Source of the DNA: Rhodospirillaceae bacterium
GTDB lineage: Bacteria; Pseudomonadota; Alphaproteobacteria; UBA6615
Assembly: GCA_002724635.1 (NCBI GenBank)
Contig: PBPM01000036.1
Span: forward strand, 1-43,293
Length of the DNA: 43,293 nt
Reading direction: 5' to 3'
The position numbers and the translations under genes were made by a program. Shown in pieces: positions 8,838-17,858 of this stretch (positions within the stretch are counted from its first letter, which is position 1; every line of letters begins with the position of its first letter). A model generated the notes under the pieces. The model saw only the letters and a program-made list of their open reading frames with translations, had not been told where the DNA came from and made no database searches.

Positions 8838-9914
8838 ATGATCCAGCGAAAGTATTTAAATCCCGTCGGCCTCGTCGTCCTGCTCGTCGGTATCTGGACC
8901 CTCGGCTGGTTCTGGCTCGCGTGGGTCATAGAGACCGGTCTCAAAGAGTATGCCGCGCAGCGAACAGGAAATTCCTTCACCGTCGTCTGGGATGAGATCG
9001 ATACCGACGGCTACCCGAACCGACTGTTCACCCACATCACGCGGCCACGCGTCAAATGGTCTACGCCGGACGGTGCAGTCGAATGGGCGGGGCCGACCAC
9101 GAAACTTAAGTTTTTCACTGATTTTGGACGCACCGTCTCCTTCCAGTCGCCCGGACGGCACATTTTCGTGCTGCCCTATCTGGCCAGCTATGATGACGAG
9201 CGCATGGTCGCAGCGGACAGCGAAAGGCTCGACGGCCGCATAGAATTTGATGGTGATGGCCGGATCACCGTGTTGCGCGGGCAGGCGTCGCGCTTGGCGC
9301 TTGCACTCGACCGAAAACCGCTCACGACCTTGGACGATGCCGCATTCGACTGGTCGAGGAATGCCGGGCGGCACGACTCCGGCGCTATACATCCGGATAC
9401 GGCCGGCCAAACGCTGGATTTCGCCCTGTCTGGGCTCACCCTAGAAGCGACGAAACTCGAGCCGGATATCTTCGGGACGCTGGGACGAAAACTCGACCGC
9501 GTGGCGGGCCAGATTTCGCTGCGTGGCAAACTCCAGCATGATCGCATCACGGCCGAGACGCTCGGCCGCTGGCGCGACGCGGGCGGCACGCTGGAACTCG
9601 CGGACATCATCATCGACTGGGGTCCGTTACGCCTCGCCGGTGCCGGCACGCTTGCGCTCGACGACGCATTGCAGCCCGTTGGTGCACTGACCGCGCAGAT
9701 CGCCGGCCTCGACCGCCTGCTCGACCTACTCGAGCGATCCGGACAGGTGCGCCCGCAGCAAGCGGCAATCGCGCGCATCGCTCTTGCGGTGCTCACCCAC
9801 ACGCCCGCCGACGGCGGCCCGCCGCGCGCCGAGGTACCAGTCGGGATTCAGAACCAGCAATTGTCGATCGGGCCAGTCCCGCTGCTGCGGTTGCCTGTCA
9901 TCGTCTGGCAATAG
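8838..9914 (+). CDS. DUF2125 domain-containing protein
   Basis: A 358-residue protein with one N-terminal membrane anchor or uncleaved signal (about residues 10-32, PVGLVVLLVGIWTLGWFWLA), followed by a long extracytoplasmic region matching the DUF2125 family in style: WDEIDTDGYPNRLFTHITRP, then repeated beta-rich segments such as LAGAGTLALDD. The family is common in alphaproteobacteria and its function is unknown. The gene begins at ATG 8838, divergent from the ChaC-like gene, and ends nine bases before the convergent tyrA stop, leaving almost no space. This neighbourhood (DUF2125 next to prephenate dehydrogenase) is typical of the class. Confidence 0.85.
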   Translation: MIQRKYLNPVGLVVLLVGIWTLGWFWLAWVIETGLKEYAAQRTGNSFTVVWDEIDTDGYPNRLFTHITRPRVKWSTPDGAVEWAGPTTKLKFFTDFGRTVSFQSPGRHIFVLPYLASYDDERMVAADSERLDGRIEFDGDGRITVLRGQASRLALALDRKPLTTLDDAAFDWSRNAGRHDSGAIHPDTAGQTLDFALSGLTLEATKLEPDIFGTLGRKLDRVAGQISLRGKLQHDRITAETLGRWRDAGGTLELADIIIDWGPLRLAGAGTLALDDALQPVGALTAQIAGLDRLLDLLERSGQVRPQQAAIARIALAVLTHTPADGGPPRAEVPVGIQNQQLSIGPVPLLRLPVIVWQ

Positions 9915-9923
9915 GCAGCAGCC

Positions 9924-10892
9924 CTAGGCGCCATCGTCGCCAGACTTGCCGTTCTCGGTGTACTGGAACCGGCCGGCTTGACGCGCCTCGATGACACCTC
10001 GGCGAATGTCCCGGGTGCGCGAGAACAGCTCGAATAGCGCGGCACCATCATCATGCCGAATTGCCCGCTGTAGGGCCGTCAGGTCCTCGTTGAAGCGACC
10101 GAGCATCTCGAGCACAGCATCCTTGTTCAGTAGGAACACGTCGCGCCACATGACTGGGTCGGAGGCTGCGATACGCGTGAAGTCGCGGAACCCACCGGCC
10201 GAATACTTTATCACCTCGCGGGTCGTGACCACATTGTCATCGCATGGACCGGCCTCAAGTTCCGTTTCTAGGTCGGACGCCGTGGCGACGATCGTGTAGG
10301 CGATCAGGTGGGGCAGGTGGCTGGTAATCGCCAGCACCCGGTCGTGATACTCGGCGTCCATGACCTCGACATCCGCCCCCATACCGCGCCAGATCGACTC
10401 AAGCCGCGCGACCGCATCCTGATTGGCATCGGCGGGCGGGGTAAGTATGGCGAACCGATTCTGGAACAGCTCTGCGAAGCCCGCTTCAGGCCCAGAATGT
10501 TCCGTCCCCGCCACCGGGTGCCCTGGCACCAGATGCACCCATTCGGGAATATGCGGCGTCATCGCCTTTAAGACGGCGCCCTTGACCGAGCCGACGTCGG
10601 TGACAATTGAGCCCGGCTGCAGATGCGGGCGCATCGCCGCCGCCACGGCCCCACAAGCACCGACCGGCGTCGCCACCACGACGAGGCCGGCATCTCGCAC
10701 CGCATCGGCGATATCGGCATGCATGCTATCCCCGACCCCAAGGTTTTCGGCGCGATCGCGTACATCGGCGTCGGCATCATAGCAGGCAACATGGCCCGCC
10801 AGCCCATTCGCCCGAGTGGCGAGGGCGAACGAGGAACCAATCAGGCCGACCCCGATGATGGCGACACGATCGAAAATCTGTACGTCGCTCAT
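9924..10892 (-). CDS. tyrA: Prephenate/arogenate dehydrogenase
   Basis: NAD(P)-dependent oxidative decarboxylation of prephenate (or arogenate) on the way to tyrosine. The 322-residue protein starts with a Rossmann dinucleotide-binding motif GVGLIG (14-19), then has TPVGACG, TDVGSVKG, HPVAGTEHSG with the conserved catalytic-region histidines, and SHLPHLIAY, all family landmarks. No ACT or chorismate mutase domain is attached; the mutase is a separate gene upstream. The start overlaps the hisC stop by four bases (10889-10892), so the two are translationally coupled in a minus-strand operon chorismate mutase - hisC - tyrA. Whether prephenate or arogenate is preferred cannot be told from sequence. 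Confidence 0.94.
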   Translation of the reverse strand: MSDVQIFDRVAIIGVGLIGSSFALATRANGLAGHVACYDADADVRDRAENLGVGDSMHADIADAVRDAGLVVVATPVGACGAVAAAMRPHLQPGSIVTDVGSVKGAVLKAMTPHIPEWVHLVPGHPVAGTEHSGPEAGFAELFQNRFAILTPPADANQDAVARLESIWRGMGADVEVMDAEYHDRVLAITSHLPHLIAYTIVATASDLETELEAGPCDDNVVTTREVIKYSAGGFRDFTRIAASDPVMWRDVFLLNKDAVLEMLGRFNEDLTALQRAIRHDDGAALFELFSRTRDIRRGVIEARQAGRFQYTENGKSGDDGA

Positions 10893-11974
10893 GTCGCCCC
10901 CACGAACGCGCGCAGAGCGTCAATAACGTCTTGCATCTCGTCGCGTTTTCCTATCGACATGCGCACCCATTCGGGCAACCCGTACCCCGCCACGCGACGG
11001 GTGACGACGCCGCGTTCGAAAAGGAAGCGATAGGCTGCCTCGGCCCGTCCCTCGTCGCCGAAATGTACAATCACGAAATTGCCGACCGACGGGTTAACAG
11101 CAAGCCCCATCTCCTCAATCTTGGACGTGAACCAAGGCAGCACTTCAGCATTCAGGTCGCGGGCACGCGACGTATGCTCGTCATCAGAGAGCGCCGCGAT
11201 GCCAGCCGCAATCGCCGGCGTCGAGACGTTGAAGGGCGGGCGCACGCGGTCGAGTATCTCGATGATCTCCCGCGGGCCGTACGCCCAGCCTATGCGCAAG
11301 CTTGCCAGCGCATAGATCTTTGAGAATGTCCGCGTCATAACAACGTTCGACGTCTCGCGCGCCAGCGCGACGCCCGGATCATAGTCCGGCGCGACGACAT
11401 ATTCCGCGTAGGCCGCATCCAGTACAAGAAGGACATCGTCGGGCAGGCCGGCATGCAGGCGTCGCAGTTCCGCGTCGCCAAGATAGGTGCCCGTCGGATT
11501 ATTCGGGTTGGCGAGGAAAACAATCCGCGTACGTTCATTAATGCAGTCCAAGATCGCATCCACATCCGCCGTCAGTGCCGTCTCGAGCGCCGCCACCGGT
11601 GTCGCCCCAACACCGCGAGTGGCGATCGGGTACATGGTGAAGCCATGTTCACTGTAGACGGTCTCGTCTCCCGGCCCCGCATAGGCGAGCGCAAGCAGAT
11701 CAATCAACTGATCCGAACCACAGCCGCATATGATGCGCTCGACCTCGAGGCCGTGCTTGTCGGCTAAAGCCTGCCGCAGGCTGCGGGCATCGATCTCCGG
11801 ATAGCGATGCATCTCCTCGCTGGACGCCGAATAGGCTTCCATCGCTCGCCAAGATGGCCCGAACGCGCTTTCATTGGAGCTTATGACGATACGGTTCGCG
11901 CCGCCCGCACCAACCTCGCTGCCGTCATAGGGCGTGATCTGGAGTACGCCCGGTCTGGCTTTCGGGGGGGCCAT
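10889..11974 (-). CDS. hisC: Histidinol-phosphate/aromatic aminotransferase
   Basis: Fold-type I PLP aminotransferase of the HisC family, 361 residues. The PLP lysine is K219 in TRTFSKIYALASLRIGWAYG; D186 and Y189 (LVLDAAYAEYV) and NPNNPTGT (156-163) complete the cofactor site. Members transaminate imidazole-acetol phosphate in histidine synthesis, but in alphaproteobacteria this gene copy often sits with tyrA and probably also acts on aromatic keto acids. Its place between chorismate mutase and tyrA supports a role in tyrosine/phenylalanine supply. The ATG at 11974 directly follows the stop of the mutase gene with no gap, and its own stop overlaps tyrA by four bases. Confidence 0.94.
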   Translation of the reverse strand: MAPPKARPGVLQITPYDGSEVGAGGANRIVISSNESAFGPSWRAMEAYSASSEEMHRYPEIDARSLRQALADKHGLEVERIICGCGSDQLIDLLALAYAGPGDETVYSEHGFTMYPIATRGVGATPVAALETALTADVDAILDCINERTRIVFLANPNNPTGTYLGDAELRRLHAGLPDDVLLVLDAAYAEYVVAPDYDPGVALARETSNVVMTRTFSKIYALASLRIGWAYGPREIIEILDRVRPPFNVSTPAIAAGIAALSDDEHTSRARDLNAEVLPWFTSKIEEMGLAVNPSVGNFVIVHFGDEGRAEAAYRFLFERGVVTRRVAGYGLPEWVRMSIGKRDEMQDVIDALRAFVGAT

Positions 11975-12856
11975 CTACTTCGCCCCCACTGCGCCCGACG
12001 CCGCAAGCGGACGGGCAAACGCACCCAACAAACGGGTGTTTGAGGCATCGAGCTCGGCTGCGACGGCCCGGATACGCGCATCCTCGGCGCCGACGAAACC
12101 CTCGACCTCCACCACGTGGAGCAACTGGTCGACCTCATGCGGGTCACTGGTCACGGCCTGAGACACCGGCGCAAGGCCTTCCGCGGCGCAGGCCTCACCA
12201 ACCCGCGCCCGGCTGACCGGCGATGAGCAGGAGAACATCAACATGCTTCGGTCCTCACCCGATTCCTCCGGCAAACCGCGCGCGACTGCAAGCGCTCCGA
12301 CGCCTGCAGCCGCCGCATCGGCCGGCGAAGCGAACCAGGGCAGGCGGGCGACCGCATAAAGCTCGGACTTGTCGCGAATATCACCCCACCAGCCCGGGAC
12401 ATCCGCATCTTGGGGCAGCGGAACGAGGCCGACCGAAACCTCGCCGCGATGTACAGCCGAAATCACGTGGGACGCTGTCTCGAACCGCACAACATCCGTG
12501 TTTAGGCCGAAATGACCATGTGCCAGATTCAACGCGACCCCATGGCCCTCGATCGGACAGCAGCCGACAGTCAGGTTACCCTGAATTCGGATCGACGCGG
12601 CGATGATCTCGCGCCAAATGCGCACAATGGCGGCATTGGACAGCGCACCATGATGGCGCGCCACGAGCCCCCTGAGCAACTGGGCCTCCCGGGCCGGCCG
12701 AAACGTGACCTCGCCGTCGACGGCCTTCCGGCGGCCGATTTTGGCCACGACGTCGCCGCGCCGCATGAGCAGACCATGCAACTGTTCGTCGATCGAATCG
12801 ATCTCGCGGCGCAGCGCCGCCAAGTCGTCAGGCGCGGGGCTCATCGTCTCGCTCAT
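11975..12856 (-). CDS. Chorismate mutase (AroQ) with divergent prephenate dehydratase-like C-terminal part
   Basis: The N-terminal 90 residues form an AroQ-type chorismate mutase helical domain: LAALRREIDSIDEQLHGLLMRR with R17 and R33, K39, and the FRPAREAQLL segment, all expected of the active site. The rest (about 95-293) resembles the layout of a prephenate dehydratase plus regulatory tail (for example VGLVPLPQD, then a segment ending VVEVEGFV), but I do not see the Thr-Arg-Phe catalytic motif; the matching region reads DRSMLMFSCSS. So only the mutase activity (chorismate to prephenate) can be supported. The start at 12856 is an ATG; the frame opens at a TTG (12874) with a GAGGGG upstream, and another ATG lies at 12844. 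First gene of the operon with hisC and tyrA. Confidence 0.85.
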   Translation of the reverse strand: MSETMSPAPDDLAALRREIDSIDEQLHGLLMRRGDVVAKIGRRKAVDGEVTFRPAREAQLLRGLVARHHGALSNAAIVRIWREIIAASIRIQGNLTVGCCPIEGHGVALNLAHGHFGLNTDVVRFETASHVISAVHRGEVSVGLVPLPQDADVPGWWGDIRDKSELYAVARLPWFASPADAAAAGVGALAVARGLPEESGEDRSMLMFSCSSPVSRARVGEACAAEGLAPVSQAVTSDPHEVDQLLHVVEVEGFVGAEDARIRAVAAELDASNTRLLGAFARPLAASGAVGAK

Positions 12857-12912
12857 CCGGGAAAAAGAGTCCAAGTTTGTATCGTCCCCTCAGGGCTTTG
12901 GCAAAGAAAACG

Positions 12913-12941
12913 TTGACACTCCTTGGTAGCCCCACATAGCT
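12913..12941 (+). promoter_or_regulatory. Possible sigma-70 promoter of metX-metW
   Basis: TTGACA, a perfect -35 hexamer, lies at 12913-12918 in the divergent gap between the chorismate mutase operon and metX. A -10-like CATAGC/TAGCTA stretch follows at a spacing of 16-18 bases (12935-12941) but matches only about three of six positions. I see no SAM-type riboswitch between this site and metX. Confidence 0.35.
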
Positions 12942-12999
12942 ATGCATCCATCGTGGGTATCCGTTGCCCGCGTCACCGGCCTTGAACTACGCCCAGACG

Positions 13000-14211
13000 A
13001 TGACAAACCACGAACCAAACGGCACGCAGGCGAGCGGCGCGCTAATTGCGGTCGCACCGACGGTTAACAACCTCCCGGGACAGCAGATCGTCTTGGGCGA
13101 AGACGAGCCCCTGCGCCTAGCCTCGGGTCAGATGCTGGGGCCGTTCACGGCGGCTTTCCAGACCTATGGACGCCTGAATGCCGACAAATCGAACGCCATT
13201 CTCGTCTGCCACGCCCTGACGGGCGATCAGTATGTCGCGGAGACCCACCCGGTCACCGGTAAGGATGGCTGGTGGGCCAGCGTGGTCGGTCCGGGCCGAA
13301 CGATCGATACGGACAAGTATTTCGTGATCTGCATCAACGTGCTGGGCGGCTGTATGGGAACAGCGGGGCCCAAGGACATCGACCCGAAGACCGGTGTGCC
13401 GTTCGGGCTGAACTTCCCGGTCATCACGATCACAGACATGGTAGCCGCGCAGAAACACGTCGTCGAACATCTTGGAATCAAAAGACTCTTTGCCGTAATC
13501 GGCGGCTCGATGGGCGCGATGCAGACGCTGGAGTGGGCGTCGCGCTATCCCGAGATGGTGTTCTGCGCGATCCCGATCGCGGGCGCCGCGCGCCATTCCG
13601 CACAGAACATCGCTTTCCACGAGGTCGGTCGCCAAGCGATCATGGCGGACCCGAACTGGTGCGGCGGCGCGTATTACAACGAGAATGTCGACCCCGAGCG
13701 CGGCCTAGCCGTGGCGCGCATGGCAGCGCATATCACCTATCTCTCGGACTCGGCACTGCACCGCAAGTTTGGCCGCAACCTACAGGACAGGGTCGAGATC
13801 ACGTTTGGGTTCGACGCGGATTTCCAGATCGAGAGCTATCTGCGTCATCAGGGTCGCGCCTTCGTCGAGCGCTTCGACGCCAATTCCTATCTCTATATAA
13901 CCCGCGCGATGGATTACTTCGACCTGGCGGCGGAGCATGACGGTTCCCTGCCTAACGCCTTCGAGGGATCGCCGGTGCGTTTCTGCCTGATCAGCTTCAC
14001 GTCGGACTGGCTGTTTCCGACTTCGGAATCCCGCCAGATCGTCCATGCGCTAAACGCAGTCGCCGCCTCAGTCAGTTTTGTCGAGATCGAGACGGATTCC
14101 GGTCATGACGCGTTCCTTCTGGAAGAGCCTGAGTTCTTCCGCATTCTCTCGGGCTTCCTGGGCGGAGCCGCAGACCAGTACACCCAGTTACAGGACGGGG
14201 GCGCGGCATGA
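13000..14211 (+). CDS. metX: Homoserine O-acetyltransferase
   Basis: Acylates homoserine (acetyl or succinyl-CoA donor) as the first dedicated step of methionine synthesis. The 403-residue alpha/beta hydrolase shows the nucleophile elbow GGSMGAMQ with S170, the oxyanion region [20 protein letters not shown], the aspartate in SFTSDWLFP and the catalytic histidine in SGHDAFLLE. The ATG at 13000 is chosen because the family has a short N-terminal tail; a TTG at 12964 would add 12 residues, and neither has a convincing Shine-Dalgarno site. The stop overlaps metW by four bases. MetX enzymes differ in acetyl versus succinyl preference, which I cannot assign here. Confidence 0.95.
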   Translation: MTNHEPNGTQASGALIAVAPTVNNLPGQQIVLGEDEPLRLASGQMLGPFTAAFQTYGRLNADKSNAILVCHALTGDQYVAETHPVTGKDGWWASVVGPGRTIDTDKYFVICINVLGGCMGTAGPKDIDPKTGVPFGLNFPVITITDMVAAQKHVVEHLGIKRLFAVIGGSMGAMQTLEWASRYPEMVFCAIPIAGAARHSAQNIAFHEVGRQAIMADPNWCGGAYYNENVDPERGLAVARMAAHITYLSDSALHRKFGRNLQDRVEITFGFDADFQIESYLRHQGRAFVERFDANSYLYITRAMDYFDLAAEHDGSLPNAFEGSPVRFCLISFTSDWLFPTSESRQIVHALNAVAASVSFVEIETDSGHDAFLLEEPEFFRILSGFLGGAADQYTQLQDGGAA

Positions 14212-14840
14212 ACCGTCAGGAAACCAACGGCGCAACGCGCATTCGCGTCGACCAAAAACTGATAGCCGAAATGGTAACGCCGAGCAGCCGCCTACTCGAC
14301 GTCGGTTGTGGCGACGGGGAACTGCTCGACCTTCTGGTCCGCGATAGACAGGTGGACGGGCGCGGCATCGAGCTCAGCCAGCAGGGCGTGAACACATGCG
14401 TCTCACGCGGCCTTGCGGTGGTACAGGGCGATGCCGAGACCGATCTTCAGAACTATCCGGACGACGCGTTCGATTTCGCTCTGCTGTCGCAGACGCTACC
14501 CGCGATCTTCGATGTGAAGGGTGTCTTGCGCGAACTCCTGCGCATAGGACGCTGCGCGGTGGTAAGTTTCCCGAACTTCGGCTACTGGCGGGTGCGAGCG
14601 GATCTCCTGTTCCGGGGACGCAGCCCGGTATCGAACAATCTGCCCCACGCTTGGTACGAATCACCGAACATCCGGTTTTTCACCCTAACCGACTTCATGA
14701 ATCTTCTGGATGAGCTGGACCTCACCGCCCAGCAGATCGTGACGATAGACCATCAGGGTCATGCGCGCACGCGCCGGCAGATCGGCCACTGGACGAATCT
14801 GGCGACGGAACAGGCAATCTTCCTCATCGGGCGGAGCTAG
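14208..14840 (+). CDS. metW: Methionine biosynthesis protein MetW
   Basis: MetW-family SAM-methyltransferase-like protein, 210 residues, almost always encoded next to metX and needed for its activity in several bacteria. Visible features are the SAM-binding motif [10 protein letters not shown], the acidic [11 protein letters not shown] strand, [12 protein letters not shown], and the family-specific [10 protein letters not shown] and [15 protein letters not shown]. It starts at ATG 14208, overlapping metX by four bases (ATGA), so translation is coupled. Its last 17 bases overlap the end of the convergent methyltransferase gene. Confidence 0.95.
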   Translation: MNRQETNGATRIRVDQKLIAEMVTPSSRLLDVGCGDGELLDLLVRDRQVDGRGIELSQQGVNTCVSRGLAVVQGDAETDLQNYPDDAFDFALLSQTLPAIFDVKGVLRELLRIGRCAVVSFPNFGYWRVRADLLFRGRSPVSNNLPHAWYESPNIRFFTLTDFMNLLDELDLTAQQIVTIDHQGHARTRRQIGHWTNLATEQAIFLIGRS

Positions 14841-15600
14841 CCGCATCCCCCGGGGTCACCGCTGGCGCTAGGGCAGAGCCCGTCGCCGGCAGTCGCAGAT
14901 AAGACCGGCGGCGTACCTTGTCGCCGGCCAGCGCACCACCATAGATCTGCTTTGTAGCCTCGACTATCGTAACGCCGCCTACGGGACTCAGCCAGCGGCG
15001 GCCAACTCGTTCCCATGCGGGCGCAGCTGACAGCCAGAAGCGACGGTGCGATGGCGGGAAAAATAGCGCACGCGCATGCTGCACGGGCGTGAACATGGAC
15101 TGTCGCAGGGCCCGATTGAGCTGTTCCGTCGAGAACGGATGCCCGTGTCCGAAGGGAGTTTGATCCGTGCGCGCCCAGATGGAGCGGCGGTTCGGTACAG
15201 CGACCGTCAAACGCCCGCCATCCGCGAGCACCCGCCACATCTCACGCAGCATCAGATGAGCATTCTCGCTGTGCTCCAGACCATGAACCAGCAGAATCCG
15301 ATCGACGGAGAGATCGGGCAACGGTATTTCGTCTTCATGGGCGACCAGCGCCCTGTTGCACTCTTCGTTTGCGCGCTCCGGCCAGCCTAGAACACCCATC
15401 CGTGTCGGCATGACGGCGGCCACATACGCCGCCTCGTCGACAAACGGACCAAGATAGGGCGTCGCATAGCCGAGCCCCAGAACCCGCAACCCATGCAGGT
15501 CTGGCCAGAGTTTACGAACTTGACGCCGAATCATGCGGCGGGCGACTGACCCTAGGCTCGAGGCATAAAAGTCGCGCAGGTCTACGACGTCGGGGGTCAT
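14824..15600 (-). CDS. Class I SAM-dependent methyltransferase
   Basis: A 258-residue protein with a methyltransferase fold of the Methyltransf_11 type: LRVLGLGYATPYL as the glycine-rich motif I, IPLPDLSVDRILLVHGLEHS as the post-motif strand, and LREMWRVLADGGRLTVAVPN, the usual motif III. The C-terminal third is basic and not recognised. The substrate is unknown; related genes beside metX-metW are common in Rhodospirillales. It is convergent with metW and overlaps it by 17 bases, and it is divergent from the truncated GST gene with about 155 bases between them. Confidence 0.85.
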   Translation of the reverse strand: MTPDVVDLRDFYASSLGSVARRMIRRQVRKLWPDLHGLRVLGLGYATPYLGPFVDEAAYVAAVMPTRMGVLGWPERANEECNRALVAHEDEIPLPDLSVDRILLVHGLEHSENAHLMLREMWRVLADGGRLTVAVPNRRSIWARTDQTPFGHGHPFSTEQLNRALRQSMFTPVQHARALFFPPSHRRFWLSAAPAWERVGRRWLSPVGGVTIVEATKQIYGGALAGDKVRRRSYLRLPATGSALAPAVTPGDAASSAR

Positions 15601-15757
15601 AACACAACGTTAACACAGGAACGTGGGTCGTCAGGCCACCAGCAGTAGCGCAGCTGCATACGCAATTCTGTTCGCGTGATCCAGCGTGTATTCTGCTTGG
15701 CGATTCATGCAACCACCGCGGCCTGCGAAGCGCCGTCTCCGCGGAAACGAGGACGAC

Positions 15758-16012
15758 ATGAAACTTTTCTATTCCGCCGCCTCTCTATATGCCCGCAAGG
15801 CGCGCGTCGCGGCTATCGAGTGCGGCGTCGCCGATACGCTCGAGTTCGAGGCGATCCTTCCATGGAAAGACCCCGCCGGTTATCGCGACGTCAATCCGGT
15901 CGGCAAGGTACCGGCACTGGGCCTGCCACTCTACCAATCGAACATCATCTGCGAGTACCTCGACGCTAAGGGAAAAACAAGGCTCTATCCGGAGCCCGGC
16001 CCCGCGCGCTAG
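15758..16012 (+). pseudogene. Truncated glutathione S-transferase (N-terminal thioredoxin-like domain only)
   Basis: From ATG 15758, behind a GAGG ribosome-binding site, 84 residues form the N-terminal thioredoxin-like domain of a GST: MKLFYSAASLYARKARV, the cis-proline region NPVGKVPAL, and NIICEYLD. The loop between GKVPAL and the NIICEYLD helix is a few residues shorter than usual. TAG at 16010-16012 falls where the family usually has Trp after GPAR. The frame then continues with TALRQIAGFAAR, as in a normal linker and start of the helical domain, until TGA at 16079-16081. The all-helical C-terminal domain, which binds the second substrate, is absent. Most likely a pseudogene; a short GST-like peptide is the alternative. 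Confidence 0.75.
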
Positions 16013-16094
16013 ACAGCGTTGCGACAGATCGCGGGCTTCGCGGCGCGACCGTCCATGACAGAGACCGGACCGAACGCGTGACGGGAGCCTGCGT

Positions 16095-16751
16095 CTAGTA
16101 GAAGAAGGATGTGAGGAGCGCGTAGGTGCCGAAGCCCGCAAGCACGAGTGCGACTATCCGATCCATCCACACCTGGTAGGAACCGTCCATGAAGGGCCGG
16201 AAGATACTTGCAGTCGACGACAGCGCAATCCACCAAAGCGCCGACCCGGCGAAGACGCCGGCGACCAAGATCGAGGCGTTGCCAATCGAGCGGCCCGCCT
16301 CGGTAAAGCCGAGCGTCGCCAGCAGACCCGCAAACGCAATGAAGGTGATCGGGTTCGTGATGGCTAGCGTGAAGGTCGAAATGAAGTCCTTTACAAGGCT
16401 GTGGGTCTCGATCCGGCGCTGAATCTTTTCGTCATTGCCGTCCGCGACGGGCCGGTGCCGCACCATGGACGCGACGGTGCGCATCGCCAGCAAGAGCAGC
16501 ACCACGCCGCCAACCAGCCGCAGTGAGCCCTGATGGCCGGTGATCCAGTCCTCCACTGCCGAGATGCCGAAGGCCGCGACGGCACCATAGAGCGCGTCGC
16601 CGAAGGCTGCGCCGAGCCCAGAAATCAGGCCGTGTATCCGGCCCTGGAACAGGGTGCGCTGAACGCATAGGACGCCGACCGGGCCCACCGGCAGGGCCAA
16701 AAAGAAGCCGAAAACGATGCCCTGAATCAAAATGTAATCGGTTACAGCCAA
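16095..16751 (-). CDS. LysE family translocator
   Basis: A 218-residue inner-membrane protein of the LysE/RhtB superfamily of amino acid exporters. It has about six hydrophobic segments and the family's N-terminal motif, a GFFLALPVGPVGVLC stretch with VQRTLFQGR after it, and SGLGAAFGDALYGA. Another landmark is FTLAITNPITFIAFAGL in the second half. The exported compound cannot be inferred. It begins at ATG 16751 and is 97 bases downstream of the pdxY stop on the same strand; a hairpin lies between them. Confidence 0.9.
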   Translation of the reverse strand: MAVTDYILIQGIVFGFFLALPVGPVGVLCVQRTLFQGRIHGLISGLGAAFGDALYGAVAAFGISAVEDWITGHQGSLRLVGGVVLLLLAMRTVASMVRHRPVADGNDEKIQRRIETHSLVKDFISTFTLAITNPITFIAFAGLLATLGFTEAGRSIGNASILVAGVFAGSALWWIALSSTASIFRPFMDGSYQVWMDRIVALVLAGFGTYALLTSFFY

Positions 16752-16776
16752 CTAACTACGTTCCTGTTCCCCAACT

Positions 16777-16812
16777 AGAACGGCGGACGGCATACGGTCA
16801 CCGAGCCGTTCT
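16777..16812 (-). terminator. Possible hairpin between pdxY and the lysE-type gene
   Basis: AGAACGGC at 16777-16784 is repeated inverted as GCCGTTCT at 16805-16812, giving an 8-base-pair stem with a 20-base loop just past the pdxY stop. No clear T-run follows on the minus strand, so a terminator role is only possible. Confidence 0.3.
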
Positions 16813-16848
16813 TAACAGATTCATCGCACAGTCAAAAACCGGAGGGCA

Positions 16849-17727
16849 TCAGACGATCATTCGCGCTGCAAACTGTTGGGGCGGGGTCACGATCGAATCC
16901 CTGGCCGCTACAAGATCGAGCTCGCCGCTGCCACGGTGTTGCGTCTCCGAAAGCACCGCGAAGACGATCGCGACACTCTCCTCCAGCGCACGCGCCATCT
17001 CGCCGTGATCCGCCATCGACGCAGCGAACAGGCCACTGACCAAGTCGCCGACCCCATGGGGTTCGATTGCAAAGCGCAGGTTCGGCGTCTCCACGCACCA
17101 GGCGGCATCGCGATTGACGGCCAAGACCGCAACATTCTCGGGATCGATGTTGCGATGAACCGCGCTGGTGACGAGGCAGCAGGCATCGGGCCGCATAAAA
17201 TCGATCAGGCCGCGCGCGGCCGCCAAAAGCTCATCGGCGTCGAGCGTCGCCAGCCGGCCGGGTTCTATACCGCGCAACAGCTCCAACTCGAAAAGGTTGG
17301 GTGTAGCAATGTCGGCTATTGGCAGCACGTGCGTTCGGAAGAATTCCGGTAGGGCGGGATCCACATAAAGGCCCGAACCGCTGTCACCCATTACAGGGTC
17401 ACAACAATAGACGAGCTCCGGGCTCGCCGCACGGACCTGCGCCACGGCATCGCAAACCGCCGCTGCGGTATCCACAAGCCCGAAATACCCGGTGATCATC
17501 AGGTCGCAGCGCGCGAACGCGCCACGCCGCTCGATCCCCTGCAAGAGCTCAGCGACAACGGCCGGCGCCAAGGCCTGTCCGCCGAAATCCGGATAGCCGG
17601 CATGGTTGGAAAGGATCGCGGTCGGTACCGGCCAGACCTCATGCCCAAGGCGCTGCAGCGGAAACAGAACGGCGGCGTTGCCGACATGACCGTACACCAC
17701 GTGAGATTGGATCGAGAGAATTTGCAT
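16849..17727 (-). CDS. pdxY: Pyridoxal kinase
   Basis: ATP-dependent phosphorylation of pyridoxal (vitamin B6 salvage) in the cytosol; ribokinase-type fold, 292 residues. Family features: MQILSIQSHVVYGHVGNAAV at the start, PTAILSNHAGYPDFGG, MITGYFGL, YCCDPVMGDSGSGLYV, ATPNLFELELL, and GVGDLVSGLFAA with the catalytic aspartate in the GxGD-type anion hole. The start at 17727 is where PdxY proteins begin. The frame is open far upstream (to 18363), but that part is not PdxY-like and crosses a terminator hairpin. Together with the PLP enzymes nearby it hints at no special linkage. Confidence 0.93.
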   Translation of the reverse strand: MQILSIQSHVVYGHVGNAAVLFPLQRLGHEVWPVPTAILSNHAGYPDFGGQALAPAVVAELLQGIERRGAFARCDLMITGYFGLVDTAAAVCDAVAQVRAASPELVYCCDPVMGDSGSGLYVDPALPEFFRTHVLPIADIATPNLFELELLRGIEPGRLATLDADELLAAARGLIDFMRPDACCLVTSAVHRNIDPENVAVLAVNRDAAWCVETPNLRFAIEPHGVGDLVSGLFAASMADHGEMARALEESVAIVFAVLSETQHRGSGELDLVAARDSIVTPPQQFAARMIV

Positions 17728-17858
17728 CGCTGGGTGTCGTTTTTGCCCCCACAGGGTCCGCGGCACAAGATTTCGTTTGACCGATGCGAAAACCCGTTGA
17801 TACCTCTTGGGCATTGATTTGCTTGGATGCGGGGCCCAGCCAACAATGCCTGAGAAAA

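Noticed and set aside
12875-12999. SAM-type riboswitch upstream of metX
   Set aside because: Expected in some alphaproteobacteria, but I could not find the conserved pseudoknot elements; only a promoter-like TTGACA is visible.
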